A DNA stretch of 64,000 nt, taken from assembly GCA_030447415.1 (NCBI GenBank), contig JAUJOZ010000008.1:1-64000 (forward strand), read 5' to 3'. This stretch comes from Thermomicrobiales bacterium. GTDB taxonomy: Bacteria; Chloroflexota; Chloroflexia; Thermomicrobiales; UBA6265. Under the pieces are notes generated by a model that had not been told where the DNA came from, made no database searches, and saw nothing but the letters and a program-made list of their open reading frames with translations. This document shows positions 8,234-17,527 of this stretch, piece by piece; position 1 is the stretch's first letter; each line of letters opens with the position of its first letter. Position numbers and translations under genes: made by a program.

Positions 8234-9547
8234 ATGCTCCAGGCCGTCGTCAACGCCTTCAAGATCCCGGACTTGCGCCGAAAGATTCTCTTCACGCTGG
8301 CCATGCTCGTGATCTTTCGCTTTATCGCGAGCATTCCCGTGCCGGGCGTCGATCGTGACGAGCTGCGCGATTACGTGCTGAACAACCAACTGCTCGGGAT
8401 GCTCAATGCGTTCTCCGGCAGCGGGTTGGCGTATTTTTCGATCGCGGCACTCGGGGTCTATCCCTACATCACGGCCTCGATCATCATGCAGTTGATGACG
8501 CCGATCATCCCGCGCTTGACCGAGCTCTCGAACGAGGGGCAGGGCGGCCGGAACAAGATCAACCAGTACACCCATTGGCTAACGGTCCCGCTGGCGCTGC
8601 TCCAGGGGTACGGTCAAGCGACCCTCTTCTCGCAGACGAGCGGCCCGAATGGGCCGCTGCTCCGGAACTTCGGTCTGTTCGACGGTGACACGTTCCTCAA
8701 TACCCTGGCCATTCTCTTGTCGATGACCGCCGGGACGATGGTTCTTGTCTGGATTGGGGAGCTGATCACCGAAAACGGCATCGGCAATGGGATCTCGGTG
8801 ATCATTTTCGGTGGCATCGTCGCGTCGCTGCCCGGGAGCATCGGGCAGTTGCTGACCGGCGGCTCGACCGGTCAGAACACCATGGGCACGATCTTCTTCC
8901 TGCTCATCGGCCTGATCACCATCGTTGGTATCGTCCTGGTGAACGAGGGGCAGCGCCGGATCCCCGTTCACCACGCCAAGCGGGTGCGCTCCGGCCGGGT
9001 TTACGGCGGCAACACGACGCACATCCCGCTCAAAGTCAATTCCGCCGGGATGATTCCGCTCATCTTCGCGGTCAGCATCATGGTGTTCCCTGGCCTGATC
9101 GCTCAATTCCTGGCCACCTCCAACCGAGACTGGGTCCAGAACTTCGCGGGCGATCTGAGCCGTTGGCTGAGCCCGAACACCATCCAGTATCAGGTCATCT
9201 ACTTTCTGATGGTGGTCGGGTTCACGTACTTCTACACCATGGTGATCTTCCAACAGCAGAAGATCCCCGAGAACCTGCAGCGGCAGGGGGCATTTATCCC
9301 GGGTGTCCGCCCCGGGCGCAACACCGCGCTCTACCTGCAGGGTGTATTGACGCGGATCACGCTCATCGGCGCGCTTTTCCTGGGCATCGTGGCGATCCTG
9401 CCATACATCGCTTCGACGTTGACGGGTGTGCAGACGCTCCTCTTGAGTGCGACGTCGCTGCTGATTGTCGTCGGTGTGGCGATCGATACGATGCGGCAGC
9501 TCGAGGCGCAGCTGATGATGCGCAACTACGAGGGGTTCATCCGGTAG
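8234..9547 (+). CDS. secY: preprotein translocase subunit SecY
   Basis: This 437-aa integral membrane protein with about ten hydrophobic segments is the channel of the Sec translocon. Signatures include FRFIASIPVPGVD in TM1, the plug-domain region, ALGVYPYITASIIMQLMTP in TM2 and the cytoplasmic loop LTRITLIGALFLG. It is co-transcribed with the ribosomal proteins, the usual arrangement that matches secretion capacity to growth. Its start is four bases after rplO. No anomalies were seen. Confidence 0.97.
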   Translation: MLQAVVNAFKIPDLRRKILFTLAMLVIFRFIASIPVPGVDRDELRDYVLNNQLLGMLNAFSGSGLAYFSIAALGVYPYITASIIMQLMTPIIPRLTELSNEGQGGRNKINQYTHWLTVPLALLQGYGQATLFSQTSGPNGPLLRNFGLFDGDTFLNTLAILLSMTAGTMVLVWIGELITENGIGNGISVIIFGGIVASLPGSIGQLLTGGSTGQNTMGTIFFLLIGLITIVGIVLVNEGQRRIPVHHAKRVRSGRVYGGNTTHIPLKVNSAGMIPLIFAVSIMVFPGLIAQFLATSNRDWVQNFAGDLSRWLSPNTIQYQVIYFLMVVGFTYFYTMVIFQQQKIPENLQRQGAFIPGVRPGRNTALYLQGVLTRITLIGALFLGIVAILPYIASTLTGVQTLLLSATSLLIVVGVAIDTMRQLEAQLMMRNYEGFIR

Positions 9548-9694
9548 CGAGCAACGTTCGGCGATCGGCCATCGACCCGACCGGGGTGGACGGGGGCGCC
9601 GCTCTCGTGCGTGCCGGCCTCGAGCCGGACTCCGGGGCACCGATGGCCGACCGCAGAGCGCTGACGGCTCACCGGCGAAAGCTGACAGCGAATC

Positions 9695-10387
9695 ATGTAC
9701 GTCATCTTGATGGGGCCACAGGGATCGGGAAAGGGGACCCAGGCGGCGCGGCTGGCGCCGCGCCTCGGACTTACTCTCGTCGCCACCGGTGACCTGTTTC
9801 GGGCCGCCATCGCGGCACAGACGGACTTAGGCCGGCGGATCAAGGCGATCTACGACCGCGGTGATCTCGTACCCGACGAGATCACTGTCGGACTGGTCGA
9901 GGAGAAGCTCGACGACATCCGCCGGGAGCGAGCGCTCGGCGAGGGCGTGGCCGGTGCCCTCTTCGATGGTTTCCCGCGGACCCGCGCCCAGGCCGATGCG
10001 CTCGATGCGGCCCTCGCGGCCCGCGGGGAGCGGCTGGATCGCGTGGTACAGATCGAGGTGCCGCTCGAGACGCTCATCACTCGCCTCACCGGGCGGCGGG
10101 TATGCAAGCGCTGCGGCACCGTCTACAACGTCGAGTCCAACCCACCGCGCCAGCCGGGCGTTTGCGACCGCTGTGGGGGCGCGGTCGTCCAGCGGGATGA
10201 TGATAAGCCCGGTCCAATCAAGGAGCGGCTCGACCTCTATTTCGCCGAAACCGCGCCGCTGCTCGCCGACTACCGGGACCGTGGGCTCGTTGAGCAAGTC
10301 GACGGAGATCAGCCCATCGAGCGCGTGACCGAGGAGATCGCCCGCGCGGTCGAGCGCCGGAGCGCCGGTCAGAAAGTCGAAGGGTAG
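9695..10387 (+). CDS. adk: adenylate kinase (zinc-LID form)
   Basis: The enzyme interconverts ATP+AMP and 2 ADP. The P-loop GPQGSGKGT is at residues 7-15, the NMP-binding motif ATGDLFRAA follows, and FDGFPRTRAQADAL is the family signature. The LID domain carries two CxxC pairs (CKRC and CDRC), the structural zinc site found in Gram-positive-like adenylate kinases. At 230 aa it is slightly longer than the usual 215. A 147-base spacer separates it from secY. Confidence 0.96.
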   Translation: MYVILMGPQGSGKGTQAARLAPRLGLTLVATGDLFRAAIAAQTDLGRRIKAIYDRGDLVPDEITVGLVEEKLDDIRRERALGEGVAGALFDGFPRTRAQADALDAALAARGERLDRVVQIEVPLETLITRLTGRRVCKRCGTVYNVESNPPRQPGVCDRCGGAVVQRDDDKPGPIKERLDLYFAETAPLLADYRDRGLVEQVDGDQPIERVTEEIARAVERRSAGQKVEG

Positions 10388-10391
10388 CGCC

Positions 10392-11168
10392 TTGACCCGC
10401 ACGCCGATCACCATCAAGAACCCCGCCGAGATCAGCCGCATGCGGGACGCGGGTCAGGTCGTGGTCCTCGTCCACCGACGCATCGAGGAGGCCATTCGCC
10501 CGGGCGTCACCACCGGCGAGCTCGACGCGATCGCCCGTGACACGCTCGCCGAGGTGGGTGCCGTCTCCTCCTTCCTCGGCTATTACGGCTTCCCGGGGCA
10601 CATCTGCGCGTCGGTGAACGACGAGATCGTCCACGGCATCCCGGGGCGACGGGTGCTACACGAGGGTGACATCGTCTCCATCGACGTCGGCGCCATCGTC
10701 AACGGCTACCACGGCGATTCCGCTTGGACGTATCCGGTCGGTCGCATCTCGGAAGAAGCCACGCAGCTGCTGGCGACGACCGAAGCGGCGCTCCACGAGG
10801 CGATCGCCGCCGCCCGGCCGGGCCATCGTTTGGGCGCGGTGGGGCATGCGGTGGAGCGGTTGGGCGAGGCGCGCGGGTATGGGATCGTCCGCGGCTACGG
10901 CGGCCACGGCATCGGCCGGCAGATGCACGAGGACCCTCACGTCCCCAACCACGGCGACCCGACCAAGGGTGTCGTCCTCCGTCCCGGGATGACGCTCGCC
11001 ATCGAGCCGATGCTCAACGTCGGCACGGAGGAGACGCGGGTGCTCGCCGATGAGTGGACGGTGGTAACGGCCGATGGCTCGCTCTCCGCCCACTTCGAGC
11101 ACACGGTGGCGATCACGCTGGGCGAGGCCCAGGTCTTGACCGAGCGACTCGCTCCCGTGGTATACTGA
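10392..11168 (+). CDS. map: methionine aminopeptidase, type I
   Basis: It removes N-terminal methionine from nascent chains. The five metal ligands are visible: Asp pair in SIDVGAIVNGYHGDSAW, His in GHGIGRQMHEDPH, Glu in AIEPMLN and Glu in HFEHTVAIT. The 258-aa length and absence of an SH3-binding or zinc extension indicate type Ia. The start is TTG at 10392, five bases after the adk stop. No infA gene follows, although infA normally lies between map and rpmJ. Confidence 0.95.
   Translation: MTRTPITIKNPAEISRMRDAGQVVVLVHRRIEEAIRPGVTTGELDAIARDTLAEVGAVSSFLGYYGFPGHICASVNDEIVHGIPGRRVLHEGDIVSIDVGAIVNGYHGDSAWTYPVGRISEEATQLLATTEAALHEAIAAARPGHRLGAVGHAVERLGEARGYGIVRGYGGHGIGRQMHEDPHVPNHGDPTKGVVLRPGMTLAIEPMLNVGTEETRVLADEWTVVTADGSLSAHFEHTVAITLGEAQVLTERLAPVVY
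11136..11166 (+). promoter_or_regulatory. possible sigma-70-type promoter upstream of rpmJ-rpsM
   Basis: TTGACC (11136-11141) and TATACT (11161-11166) resemble -35 and -10 boxes, but the 19-base spacer is longer than optimal. They lie at the very end of map. If active, this would be an internal promoter for rpmJ, rpsM, rpsK, rpsD, rpoA and rplQ, the unit called the alpha operon in other bacteria. Confidence 0.4.
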
Positions 11169-11175
11169 GGACTTC

Positions 11176-11199
11176 GGCGCATGCTGGCCGGCATGCGCC
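11176..11199 (+). other. perfect 9-bp inverted repeat after map
   Basis: GGCGCATGC (11176-11184) and GCATGCGCC (11191-11199) can form a stable hairpin with a six-base loop. No T-run follows, so it is not a classical terminator. It sits just after the putative -10 box, in the leader ahead of rpmJ, where infA would normally be. Confidence 0.5.
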
Positions 11200-11306
11200 G
11201 TCGCCGTGTGCCGCGCGGGGATAGACATGGCAGACGGGGACGAAGACCCCGCACCCGCGGCCCGACGATGACAGGAACTATGCAACGCGAGCGAGGGAGC
11301 ACGGAC

Positions 11307-11419
11307 ATGAAGGTAGCGGCATCGGTGACCCGGCGTTGCGCGAAGTGCAAGGTGATCCGGCGGCAGGGCGTCATTCGCGTCATTTGCTCGACCCCCGGCA
11401 CAAGCAGCGACAGGGCTAG
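11307..11419 (+). CDS. rpmJ: 50S ribosomal protein L36 (single-base deletion near the end)
   Basis: [19 protein letters not shown] is the L36 N-terminus with the first zinc pair CxxC, followed by VIRVICSTP. After that the frame is lost. One base later the expected ending HKQRQG and stop TAG (11417-11419) appear in the +1 frame. Restoring one C in the CCCCC run at 11392-11396 gives a perfect 37-aa zinc-type L36 with its His ligand. L36 is small and near-universal, so a consensus sequencing error is more likely than a true mutation. Confidence 0.9.
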
Positions 11420-11461
11420 GCGTGTCGGCCGTAGGCGGCGGAGAGTAGGCAGAGGGCAAGG

Positions 11462-11831
11462 ATGGCCAGGATCGCGGGCGTCGACCTGCCGCGCGAGAAG
11501 CGCGTCGAAGTTGGGTTGACCTATATCTACGGCATCGGCCTCCACACCAGCCAACGGTTGCTGGAGCGGACGGCCGTCAATCCCGACACGCGCGTGCGGG
11601 ACATGACCGATGACGAGGTCAACCGCCTGCGCGACATCATCGACAAGGAGATGCGCGTCGAGGGTGACCTCCGGCGTGAAGTGTCGATGAACATCAAGCG
11701 CTTGATGGACATCGGCTCTACCGCGGCCTCCGCCACCGCCGTGGCATGCCGCTGCGCGGCCAGCGCACACGCACCAACGCGCGGACACGCGCGGGCCGCG
11801 GCGGGCGGTCGGCGTGCGGAAGAAGAAGTAA
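11462..11831 (+). CDS. rpsM: 30S ribosomal protein S13 (two single-base deletions)
   Basis: The frame reads as good S13 from [19 protein letters not shown] through the helix-two-turn-helix to NIKRLMDIG. It then breaks after 11717, where GGC-TGC-TAC has become GGCTCTAC. The +1 frame continues correctly with [17 protein letters not shown], and a second missing G at about 11795 restores the expected ending RAVGVRKKK plus TAA (11829-11831). Repaired, it is 123 aa, the family length. S13 is essential for the 30S head and intersubunit bridges. Two deletions in one essential gene point to sequencing error. Confidence 0.92.
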
Positions 11832-11922
11832 CGCAGTGGGGGCCGGCCTGGGTGTCTGCCCCAGCATCGAGAGCGGCCCTGGAGCGGATTGCCGGGGCGT
11901 CTAAGGAGAAGGACGGCGCGGG

Positions 11923-12336
11923 ATGGCGGAGCGACGAGGCGGTGCCCGGCAGGGCGGGGAAGACGCGGGTTCGGCGGCGGGATCGAAAGAACATCCCCGC
12001 GGCAAGGCCTACATCCAGTCGACGTTCAACAACACCATCGTCACCCTGACCGACCCGGCGGGCAACGTCGTTTCCTGGTCGAGCGCGGGTTCGAACGGGT
12101 TCAAGGGAAGCCGCAAGAGCACCCCGTACGCCGCCCAGGTCACGGCCGAGCAGGCCGCCCGCAAGGCGATGGAGCACGGGCTGCGCCAGGTTGACGTCTT
12201 CGTCAGGGGCCCGGGCTCGGGCCGCGAGATGGCCATTCGGTCGCTCCAGACTAGTGGCGTTGCCGTCATGTCGATCACCGACACGACGCCGATCCCGCAC
12301 AACGGTTGCCGGCCGCCGAAGCGCCGCCGCGTCTAA
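11923..12336 (+). CDS. rpsK: 30S ribosomal protein S11
   Basis: This 137-aa S11 has [40 protein letters not shown] and the C-terminal [16 protein letters not shown] signature. The N-terminal ~28 residues are a polar extension rich in Gly and Arg. S11 forms part of the platform near the mRNA exit with S7. About 90 bases separate it from rpsM. Confidence 0.95.
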   Translation: MAERRGGARQGGEDAGSAAGSKEHPRGKAYIQSTFNNTIVTLTDPAGNVVSWSSAGSNGFKGSRKSTPYAAQVTAEQAARKAMEHGLRQVDVFVRGPGSGREMAIRSLQTSGVAVMSITDTTPIPHNGCRPPKRRRV

Positions 12337-12399
12337 CGAACGGGGTACATGGGCTAGGGGTCGAGGAGTAGCTAAAGGCTGAGGAGGATTAGTCTCACA

Positions 12400-13044
12400 A
12401 TGGCGAGGTATACGGGGCCGGTCTGCCGGCTCTGCCGTCGCGAAGGGCTGAAGCTTTACTTGAAGGGCGCGCGCTGCGACGGCCCCAAGTGTCCGATCGT
12501 GCAGCGGGCGCCGGCAAAGAACTTCCCGCCGGGCCAGCACGGACAGCGGCGCACGCGGCGGCCGTCGGAGTTTGGCCTGCAGCTGCGCGAGAAGCAGAAG
12601 GTTCGGCGCTTCTACGGCGTCATGGAGACCCAGTTCCGTAAGCACTTCGTCGAGGCCGAGCGCCGCGGCGGGGTCACGGGCGACAACCTGCTCCAAATTC
12701 TGGAAACGCGACTCGACAACGTCGTCTACCGCCTTGGTTTTGCCGACTCGCGCAAGCAGGCGCGTCAACTCGTCCGCCACGGCCACTTCGTCGTCAACGG
12801 CCGCAAGACCAACATCCCGTCCTACATCGTCAAGCCGAACGACGTGGTCGCCGTCCGACCCGAGAGTCGCCGGCGCGAGTACTTCCGGGACTTCACCGAG
12901 GTACTCAACACTCGCCAGGCGCCACAGTGGCTGAGCCTGAGCCCGGGCGAGTTGAGCGGCAAGGTCCTCAATCTGCCGGGCCGCGATCAAATCGAGGTTC
13001 CGCTGTTCAACGAGGCACTGATCGTGGAGCACTACAGCCGCTAG
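12400..13044 (+). CDS. rpsD: 30S ribosomal protein S4
   Basis: This 214-aa S4 contains the N-terminal [18 protein letters not shown] with CRLC and a later Cys, consistent with a zinc-binding N-domain. An S4 RNA-binding domain follows ([37 protein letters not shown]). S4 nucleates 30S assembly and contributes to decoding accuracy. GGAGGA precedes the ATG. Confidence 0.96.
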   Translation: MARYTGPVCRLCRREGLKLYLKGARCDGPKCPIVQRAPAKNFPPGQHGQRRTRRPSEFGLQLREKQKVRRFYGVMETQFRKHFVEAERRGGVTGDNLLQILETRLDNVVYRLGFADSRKQARQLVRHGHFVVNGRKTNIPSYIVKPNDVVAVRPESRRREYFRDFTEVLNTRQAPQWLSLSPGELSGKVLNLPGRDQIEVPLFNEALIVEHYSR

Positions 13045-13154
13045 CCAGGGGTCAGGGGCCGAGCGCCAGGGGCTGATCCCACTGTTTCGGGTGTCCGGTC
13101 GGTGTCTCCCAACGCCGCGTCCGTGACCGGAGCCCACCGAGGAGGCGAGTCCGC

Positions 13155-14273
13155 GTGTTCGAGAGACCACAGTTCCATATCGAGACCGTCGAGACGGGGC
13201 TCAACTACGGCCGTTACAAGGCGGAGCCGCTGGAGCCGGGCTACGGCACCACGCTCGGCAACGCGCTGCGGCGCATCCTTCTCCGCTCGTTGGAGGGGGT
13301 GGCCGTCTCACGCATCCGCATCGACAACGTCTGGCACGAGTTCTCAACCGTCAATAACGTCCGTGAGGACGTGACGGAGATCGTGCTCAATCTCAAGCGC
13401 GTCCGACTCAAGCGCGTGATGGAGATGAACGGTGAGGCCCGCGCCCATCTCTACGTCCGCGGGGAGGCGGGCGGGGAGCGTGTCGTGACCGCCGGCGATG
13501 TCCAGTGGCCGTCGGAAGTGGACCTCATCAATCCGCACCAGGTGATTGCCACCATCGATGCGCCCGAAGGCGTGCTCGACATGGACATCTGGATCACGCG
13601 CGACCGAGGGTACCGTCCGGCTGAGCTGCAGGAAACCTACTCGCTCGGCGAGATCCCGATCGACGCCATCTTCACCCCGATCCAGAAGGTGAACTTCGTC
13701 GTCGAGCACACCCGCGTGGGCCCGATGACCGACTACGACCGGCTGATTCTGGAGGTCCTGACCGACGGCACGATCGAGCCGGACGATGCCCTCGCACAAG
13801 CCGCCCAGATCCTTGTCGAGCACGCGGAGGTCTTTGCCGCACTCAACCGCAAGGAGCGAGAGCTGGCCGCCGGCGCCAGCCCGTTCATCTCCGACGAGGT
13901 CCAGAACAAGCCGCTTGCCGATCTCGGCCTCTCGCCGCGTGTTCTGAACGCGCTGCGCAGCCGGCAGATTGAGCGCGTGGGCCAGGTCCTGACCATGGAC
14001 CCCGACCAGCTCCTTTCGATCCGCAACTTTGGACCTCGCTCCCTGACCGAGTTGAGGGAGAAGCTGGCCGAGTTTGGCTACCTGCCCGAGGGCGATGTCG
14101 GTCTCTTCGGGAGCGACGGAAGTTATCTCGACACCCTTGAGTCCGCGGCGGGCGGTGACGGCGACGAGGAGCTGGCCCCGTCGGAGACCAACGAGGTGGC
14201 CGAGGCCATCGCCTCGCTGCGCGGCGACGACCTGCCGGTCGGCAGCGCCACCGGGGAGGGCGACCAGCGATGA
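13155..14273 (+). CDS. rpoA: RNA polymerase alpha subunit
   Basis: The N-terminal dimerisation domain is shown by EPLEPGYGTTLGNALRRILL and LINPHQVIATID. The C-terminal helix-hairpin-helix domain that binds UP elements and activators is shown by LADLGLSPRVLNALRSRQIE and FGPRSLTELREKL. At 372 aa the subunit exceeds the usual 310-340, owing to an acidic tail after the C-terminal domain. The start is GTG at 13155, with GGAGGCGAG upstream. It overlaps rplQ by four bases. Confidence 0.97.
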   Translation: MFERPQFHIETVETGLNYGRYKAEPLEPGYGTTLGNALRRILLRSLEGVAVSRIRIDNVWHEFSTVNNVREDVTEIVLNLKRVRLKRVMEMNGEARAHLYVRGEAGGERVVTAGDVQWPSEVDLINPHQVIATIDAPEGVLDMDIWITRDRGYRPAELQETYSLGEIPIDAIFTPIQKVNFVVEHTRVGPMTDYDRLILEVLTDGTIEPDDALAQAAQILVEHAEVFAALNRKERELAAGASPFISDEVQNKPLADLGLSPRVLNALRSRQIERVGQVLTMDPDQLLSIRNFGPRSLTELREKLAEFGYLPEGDVGLFGSDGSYLDTLESAAGGDGDEELAPSETNEVAEAIASLRGDDLPVGSATGEGDQR

Positions 14274-14623
14274 GACACCAGAAGGCGGGCCGCAAATTCG
14301 GTCGCAATCCGGCGCAGCGCAAAGCACTGCTGCGCCAGTTGGCAATCTCGATGATCCTGCATGAACGGATCACGACGACCGAGGCCAAGGCGAAGACGAT
14401 CAGGCCCGTGGTGGAGAAGCTTGTGACGCTCGCGCGTCAGGATTCCGACTACCACCGGCGTCTGATCATGTCGAAGATCGACCACCCGCTTGCCACGGCG
14501 AAGCTGTTCGACGTCATCGCGCCACGCTACGAAGGAACACCGGGCGGGTATACCCGCATCTCGAAGCTCGGACCGCGGCGCGGCGATGCGGCGCCGATGG
14601 CGCTGATCGAGTTCGTGGAGTAA
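14270..14623 (+). CDS. rplQ: 50S ribosomal protein L17
   Basis: MRHQKAGRKFGRNPAQRKAL and HERITTTEAKAKTIRPVVEKL are diagnostic. The C-terminal GGYTRISKLGPRRGDAAPM is also canonical. At 117 aa the length is normal. It starts inside the rpoA stop (ATGA). L17 is located close to the tunnel exit. Confidence 0.96.
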   Translation: MRHQKAGRKFGRNPAQRKALLRQLAISMILHERITTTEAKAKTIRPVVEKLVTLARQDSDYHRRLIMSKIDHPLATAKLFDVIAPRYEGTPGGYTRISKLGPRRGDAAPMALIEFVE

Positions 14624-14639
14624 CGGTCGGCTGGCCACG

Positions 14640-15503
14640 TTGGTCCTCACGCTTGCTTACGACGGAACCGCGTTTGCCGGTTCTCAAGTTCAGCCGGGCG
14701 TTCGGACCGTTCAGGAGGATTTGGAACGGGCGCTGGCCGCGCTCTTTGGGACGCCCGAACGGGTGATCTTGGCGGGGCGGACGGACCGTGGGGTGCACGC
14801 CGTGGGCCAGGTCGCCAGTTGCACGGACCGCCGGCCGGACCTCGACCTCGGGACGACGGTTCGGGCGATCAACGCCCGCCTTCCGGAAGATCTTGCCGTG
14901 GTTAACGCGCGGCGGGAGCCCGAAGGCTTTCACGCTCGGTACGACGCCCGGTGGCGCGAGTACCGCTATCGGATCTGGAACGGAGGGCCGGCGCCGCTCG
15001 GCCAGCGGTGGACATGGCAGCGGCTTGAGCCGCTCGACGTCACGCTGATGGCCCGGGCGGGGTGCCGCCTGGTCGGCGAGCACGACTTCGCCGCACTGGC
15101 CGGTAGCGGGCAGGGAGTGCCGGGGTCGGCTCGCGGGCAACGGCCGCGGGGCACGGTGAGGCGGGTGATCACCTGCCACTGCCGGACCACCGAGCCATGG
15201 TGGGGACCGGATGACGGGGCGCTGATCGAGATCCAGGTCGCCGCCGATGGCTTCTTGCCGCAGATGGTGCGCAACGTGGCCGGGGCGCTGGTCGAGGTCG
15301 GACGCGGTGCCCGGCCGGTGCCGTGGATGGACGAATTGCTGGCCGCGCGGGATCGGCGCCGCGGCCCGACCACCGCGCCGGCGCACGGACTGACCCTCTG
15401 GCGCGTCGGCTACGGTGAGGAACTCCCGGACGGCGCGGTCGCCGGTGCGGGTGTGGGACACGAGGACGGATCGGCGCTGAGCCGCGAAGCGGCGAGCGCG
15501 TAA
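14640..15503 (+). CDS. truA: tRNA pseudouridine(38-40) synthase TruA
   Basis: TruA isomerises uridines 38-40 in the anticodon stem-loop. The catalytic Asp lies in [15 protein letters not shown], and VQEDLERAL and GFLPQMVRN are further family markers. The protein is 287 aa, a little longer than E. coli TruA, with a polar tail. The proposed start is TTG at 14640, 16 bases after rplQ; a later start is possible. Linkage of truA to rplQ and rplM is common in Gram-positive bacteria and Chloroflexota. Confidence 0.94.
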   Translation: MVLTLAYDGTAFAGSQVQPGVRTVQEDLERALAALFGTPERVILAGRTDRGVHAVGQVASCTDRRPDLDLGTTVRAINARLPEDLAVVNARREPEGFHARYDARWREYRYRIWNGGPAPLGQRWTWQRLEPLDVTLMARAGCRLVGEHDFAALAGSGQGVPGSARGQRPRGTVRRVITCHCRTTEPWWGPDDGALIEIQVAADGFLPQMVRNVAGALVEVGRGARPVPWMDELLAARDRRRGPTTAPAHGLTLWRVGYGEELPDGAVAGAGVGHEDGSALSREAASA

Positions 15504-15519
15504 GGAAGACGAGGGAACC

Positions 15520-15990
15520 GTGGAGCGGCGAACCTACTCACCCAAGCAAGGCGAGGCCCACACGCAGCGCCAATGGCACATCGTCGACGCGGAAGGTAAG
15601 ACGCTGGGCCGTCTCGCCTCGGTCATCGCGCAGACGCTGCGGGGCAAGACCAAACCGGTCTACGCGCCGCACATCGACATGGGCGACTTTGTGATTGTGG
15701 TCAACGCCGAGAAGGTGATCGTCACCGGTAAAAAGGAAACGCAGAAGCATTACTACCGACACTCTGGGTATCCCGGTGGCTTCAAAGCGATCTCCGTGCG
15801 GGACATGCGGGCGACCCATCCAGAGCGGATCATCGAGGCAGCGGTCCGCGGCATGCTGCCCCGTAACGTCCTTGGTGAGCAGCAGTTGCGGAAGTTGAAG
15901 ATCTACACCGGTCCGACCCACCCCCACGCCAGCCAGAACCCGCAGCCGTTGGAGGTCGAAGGGTCCGGTGCGACCCGACACTCGGCCTAG
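15520..15990 (+). CDS. rplM: 50S ribosomal protein L13
   Basis: L13 is shown by [35 protein letters not shown] and the block [11 protein letters not shown] plus [10 protein letters not shown]. The start is GTG at 15520, giving 156 aa; an N-terminal MERR precedes the consensus TYSPK start. L13 is an early 50S assembly protein and is almost always paired with rpsI, as here. Confidence 0.96.
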   Translation: MERRTYSPKQGEAHTQRQWHIVDAEGKTLGRLASVIAQTLRGKTKPVYAPHIDMGDFVIVVNAEKVIVTGKKETQKHYYRHSGYPGGFKAISVRDMRATHPERIIEAAVRGMLPRNVLGEQQLRKLKIYTGPTHPHASQNPQPLEVEGSGATRHSA

Positions 15991-16096
15991 TTCCAGGTGG
16001 CCAGGCGGGAGACCATAGAGCGAAGCCGTTGACCGAGGCTCCACGATCACGACCGGCTACCGTCTACGGTTCACCGATTCAGGAAGGGAAGCAGAC

Positions 16097-16495
16097 ATGA
16101 CGGAACAGAGCTACCACTATGGCACCGGGCGGCGCAAGAGCGCCGTCGCACGCGTCCGGCTCAATCCGGGCGGCGGCAGCATCATCGTGAACGGCAAGCC
16201 GGCGCGGGAGTATTTCGGCGGTCGAGACCTCCACCAGGTCAACATCCAGTTGCCACTTCGCGTCACCGGCACCCTTGATCGCTTTACCGTCACGGTGCGC
16301 GTCGTCGGCGGCGGCGTGTCCGGCCAGGCCGGCGCCATTCGCCACGGCATCGCCCGGGCACTGACCCGGTTCGACGAGGAACTTCGACCGACCCTCAAAG
16401 GGGCAAGGCTCCTCACGCGCGATCCACGCGTTAAGGAGCGAAAGAAGGTAGGTCTAAAGCGGGCGCGCAAGGCCCCGCAGTACACCAAGCGGTAA
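16097..16495 (+). CDS. rpsI: 30S ribosomal protein S9
   Basis: This 132-aa S9 opens with [17 protein letters not shown] and has [19 protein letters not shown] and the C-terminal [18 protein letters not shown], whose last residues reach the P-site tRNA. AGGAAGGGAAG precedes the ATG. It is the last gene of the ribosomal cluster and is followed 37 bases later by a strong terminator. Confidence 0.96.
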   Translation: MTEQSYHYGTGRRKSAVARVRLNPGGGSIIVNGKPAREYFGGRDLHQVNIQLPLRVTGTLDRFTVTVRVVGGGVSGQAGAIRHGIARALTRFDEELRPTLKGARLLTRDPRVKERKKVGLKRARKAPQYTKR

Positions 16496-16532
16496 TTGCG
16501 GGACGCCAACCGCAGGCTGGCCGTGAAGACGA

Positions 16533-16565
16533 GCGCGGGGTCGATGCGACCCCGCGCTTGTTTGC
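16533..16565 (+). terminator. Rho-independent terminator closing the ribosomal operon
   Basis: An 11-bp perfect stem, GCGCGGGGTCG (16533-16543) with CGACCCCGCGC (16547-16557) around an ATG triloop, is followed by TTGTTT. It lies directly downstream of rpsI and separates the plus-strand operon from the convergent minus-strand gene at 16676. Confidence 0.85.
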
Positions 16566-16675
16566 GCAGATTCGCCCCCGCCAGGCGACGATCGCGCATC
16601 GGGAGGGACGCTCTCCCGGACCGCCAGCACAAACCGACTCACGGCAGCGCCGCGCCGCCCGCCACGCTTGCCAGC

Positions 16676-17527
16676 TCAGTAGCGCAAGCCGGGATTTTGG
16701 GAGGAATTGAACGCGCGGTCCTCATGCATGGCCGCGAAGCGGGCGCGGACGTGCTGATCCGCTGCAGCGCAGGCGTTCACCATTGCTGGAGACCACCCGC
16801 GCTGCCACGCCGGGAGCACCGGCGCCACCGCCACCGCGCCACCGAAGCCTCCGTCAAGCGCAGCAGCCAGAGCACGGGCCGTCAGACGGGGCCGGCCGGG
16901 CACCGACCTTCGTGGCGTCATGAAGCCGACCCGGATCACGGCCAGTCGCGGTAGGAGTCGGGTCACGGCCGCTTCGGCCTCCCATCCAAGGTTGATCGGC
17001 CCGAGGAGGTCAAGCGCCAAGTCAAGATCCCATTCCTCCGCCAACCGGCGTAGCAGCACGACCTGGGCGAGATGTTCACGCCCGCCGCCGAGGTGTCGTG
17101 CGCGGAGCGCGATCGCCACCCGGGCAGTTGGACCGACGTGCATCCGGATCGGCTCGGCGACCTCGGCTAAGGCCGCGCGCGAGAACCGCATTTCGGCCCC
17201 CGGCCGAACATCGACGATCACGGTCGGTACCCCCGTTGCCCGCGCCACGTTGGCCGCGTGAGCAGAGGTCACCTCCCGGCGCCACCGGGCGAGCGGCCCG
17301 GGAAGCACACGGGGCATCCAGATGGACCGAATCGGCGTCGCGCGGTCAGCGGACCACGACGCCAGACGTTCCGGCGGCGGAAGCGGCAGATGCCCTGAGA
17401 GATCGAGATCCACCCCGTCGACCCGCGCGTCCGCCGCGATACGGAAGGCGGTCTGGAGCCGTAGTGGGCCGGACGCCCGCGTCGAGAACGTGACCGCGGG
17501 GGGAGTTGGCAAGAGATGGTACGTCAT
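16676..17527 (-). CDS. hypothetical protein, sugar-phosphate isomerase/epimerase-like TIM barrel
   Basis: This 283-aa protein starts at ATG 17527. The frame is open further upstream but that part is Arg/Pro-rich and unconvincing. Alternating hydrophobic strands and amphipathic helices (GVDLDLSGHLPLPP, PTVIVDVRPG, LDLALDLLGPINLG, AVIRVGFMTP) suggest a TIM barrel like the AP-endonuclease-2/xylose-isomerase-like family, but metal ligands cannot be assigned with confidence. It converges on the ribosomal operon terminator. A minus-strand TTGTGC-N18-TAGACT sequence near 17660-17690 could be its promoter. Confidence 0.55.
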   Translation of the reverse strand: MTYHLLPTPPAVTFSTRASGPLRLQTAFRIAADARVDGVDLDLSGHLPLPPPERLASWSADRATPIRSIWMPRVLPGPLARWRREVTSAHAANVARATGVPTVIVDVRPGAEMRFSRAALAEVAEPIRMHVGPTARVAIALRARHLGGGREHLAQVVLLRRLAEEWDLDLALDLLGPINLGWEAEAAVTRLLPRLAVIRVGFMTPRRSVPGRPRLTARALAAALDGGFGGAVAVAPVLPAWQRGWSPAMVNACAAADQHVRARFAAMHEDRAFNSSQNPGLRY

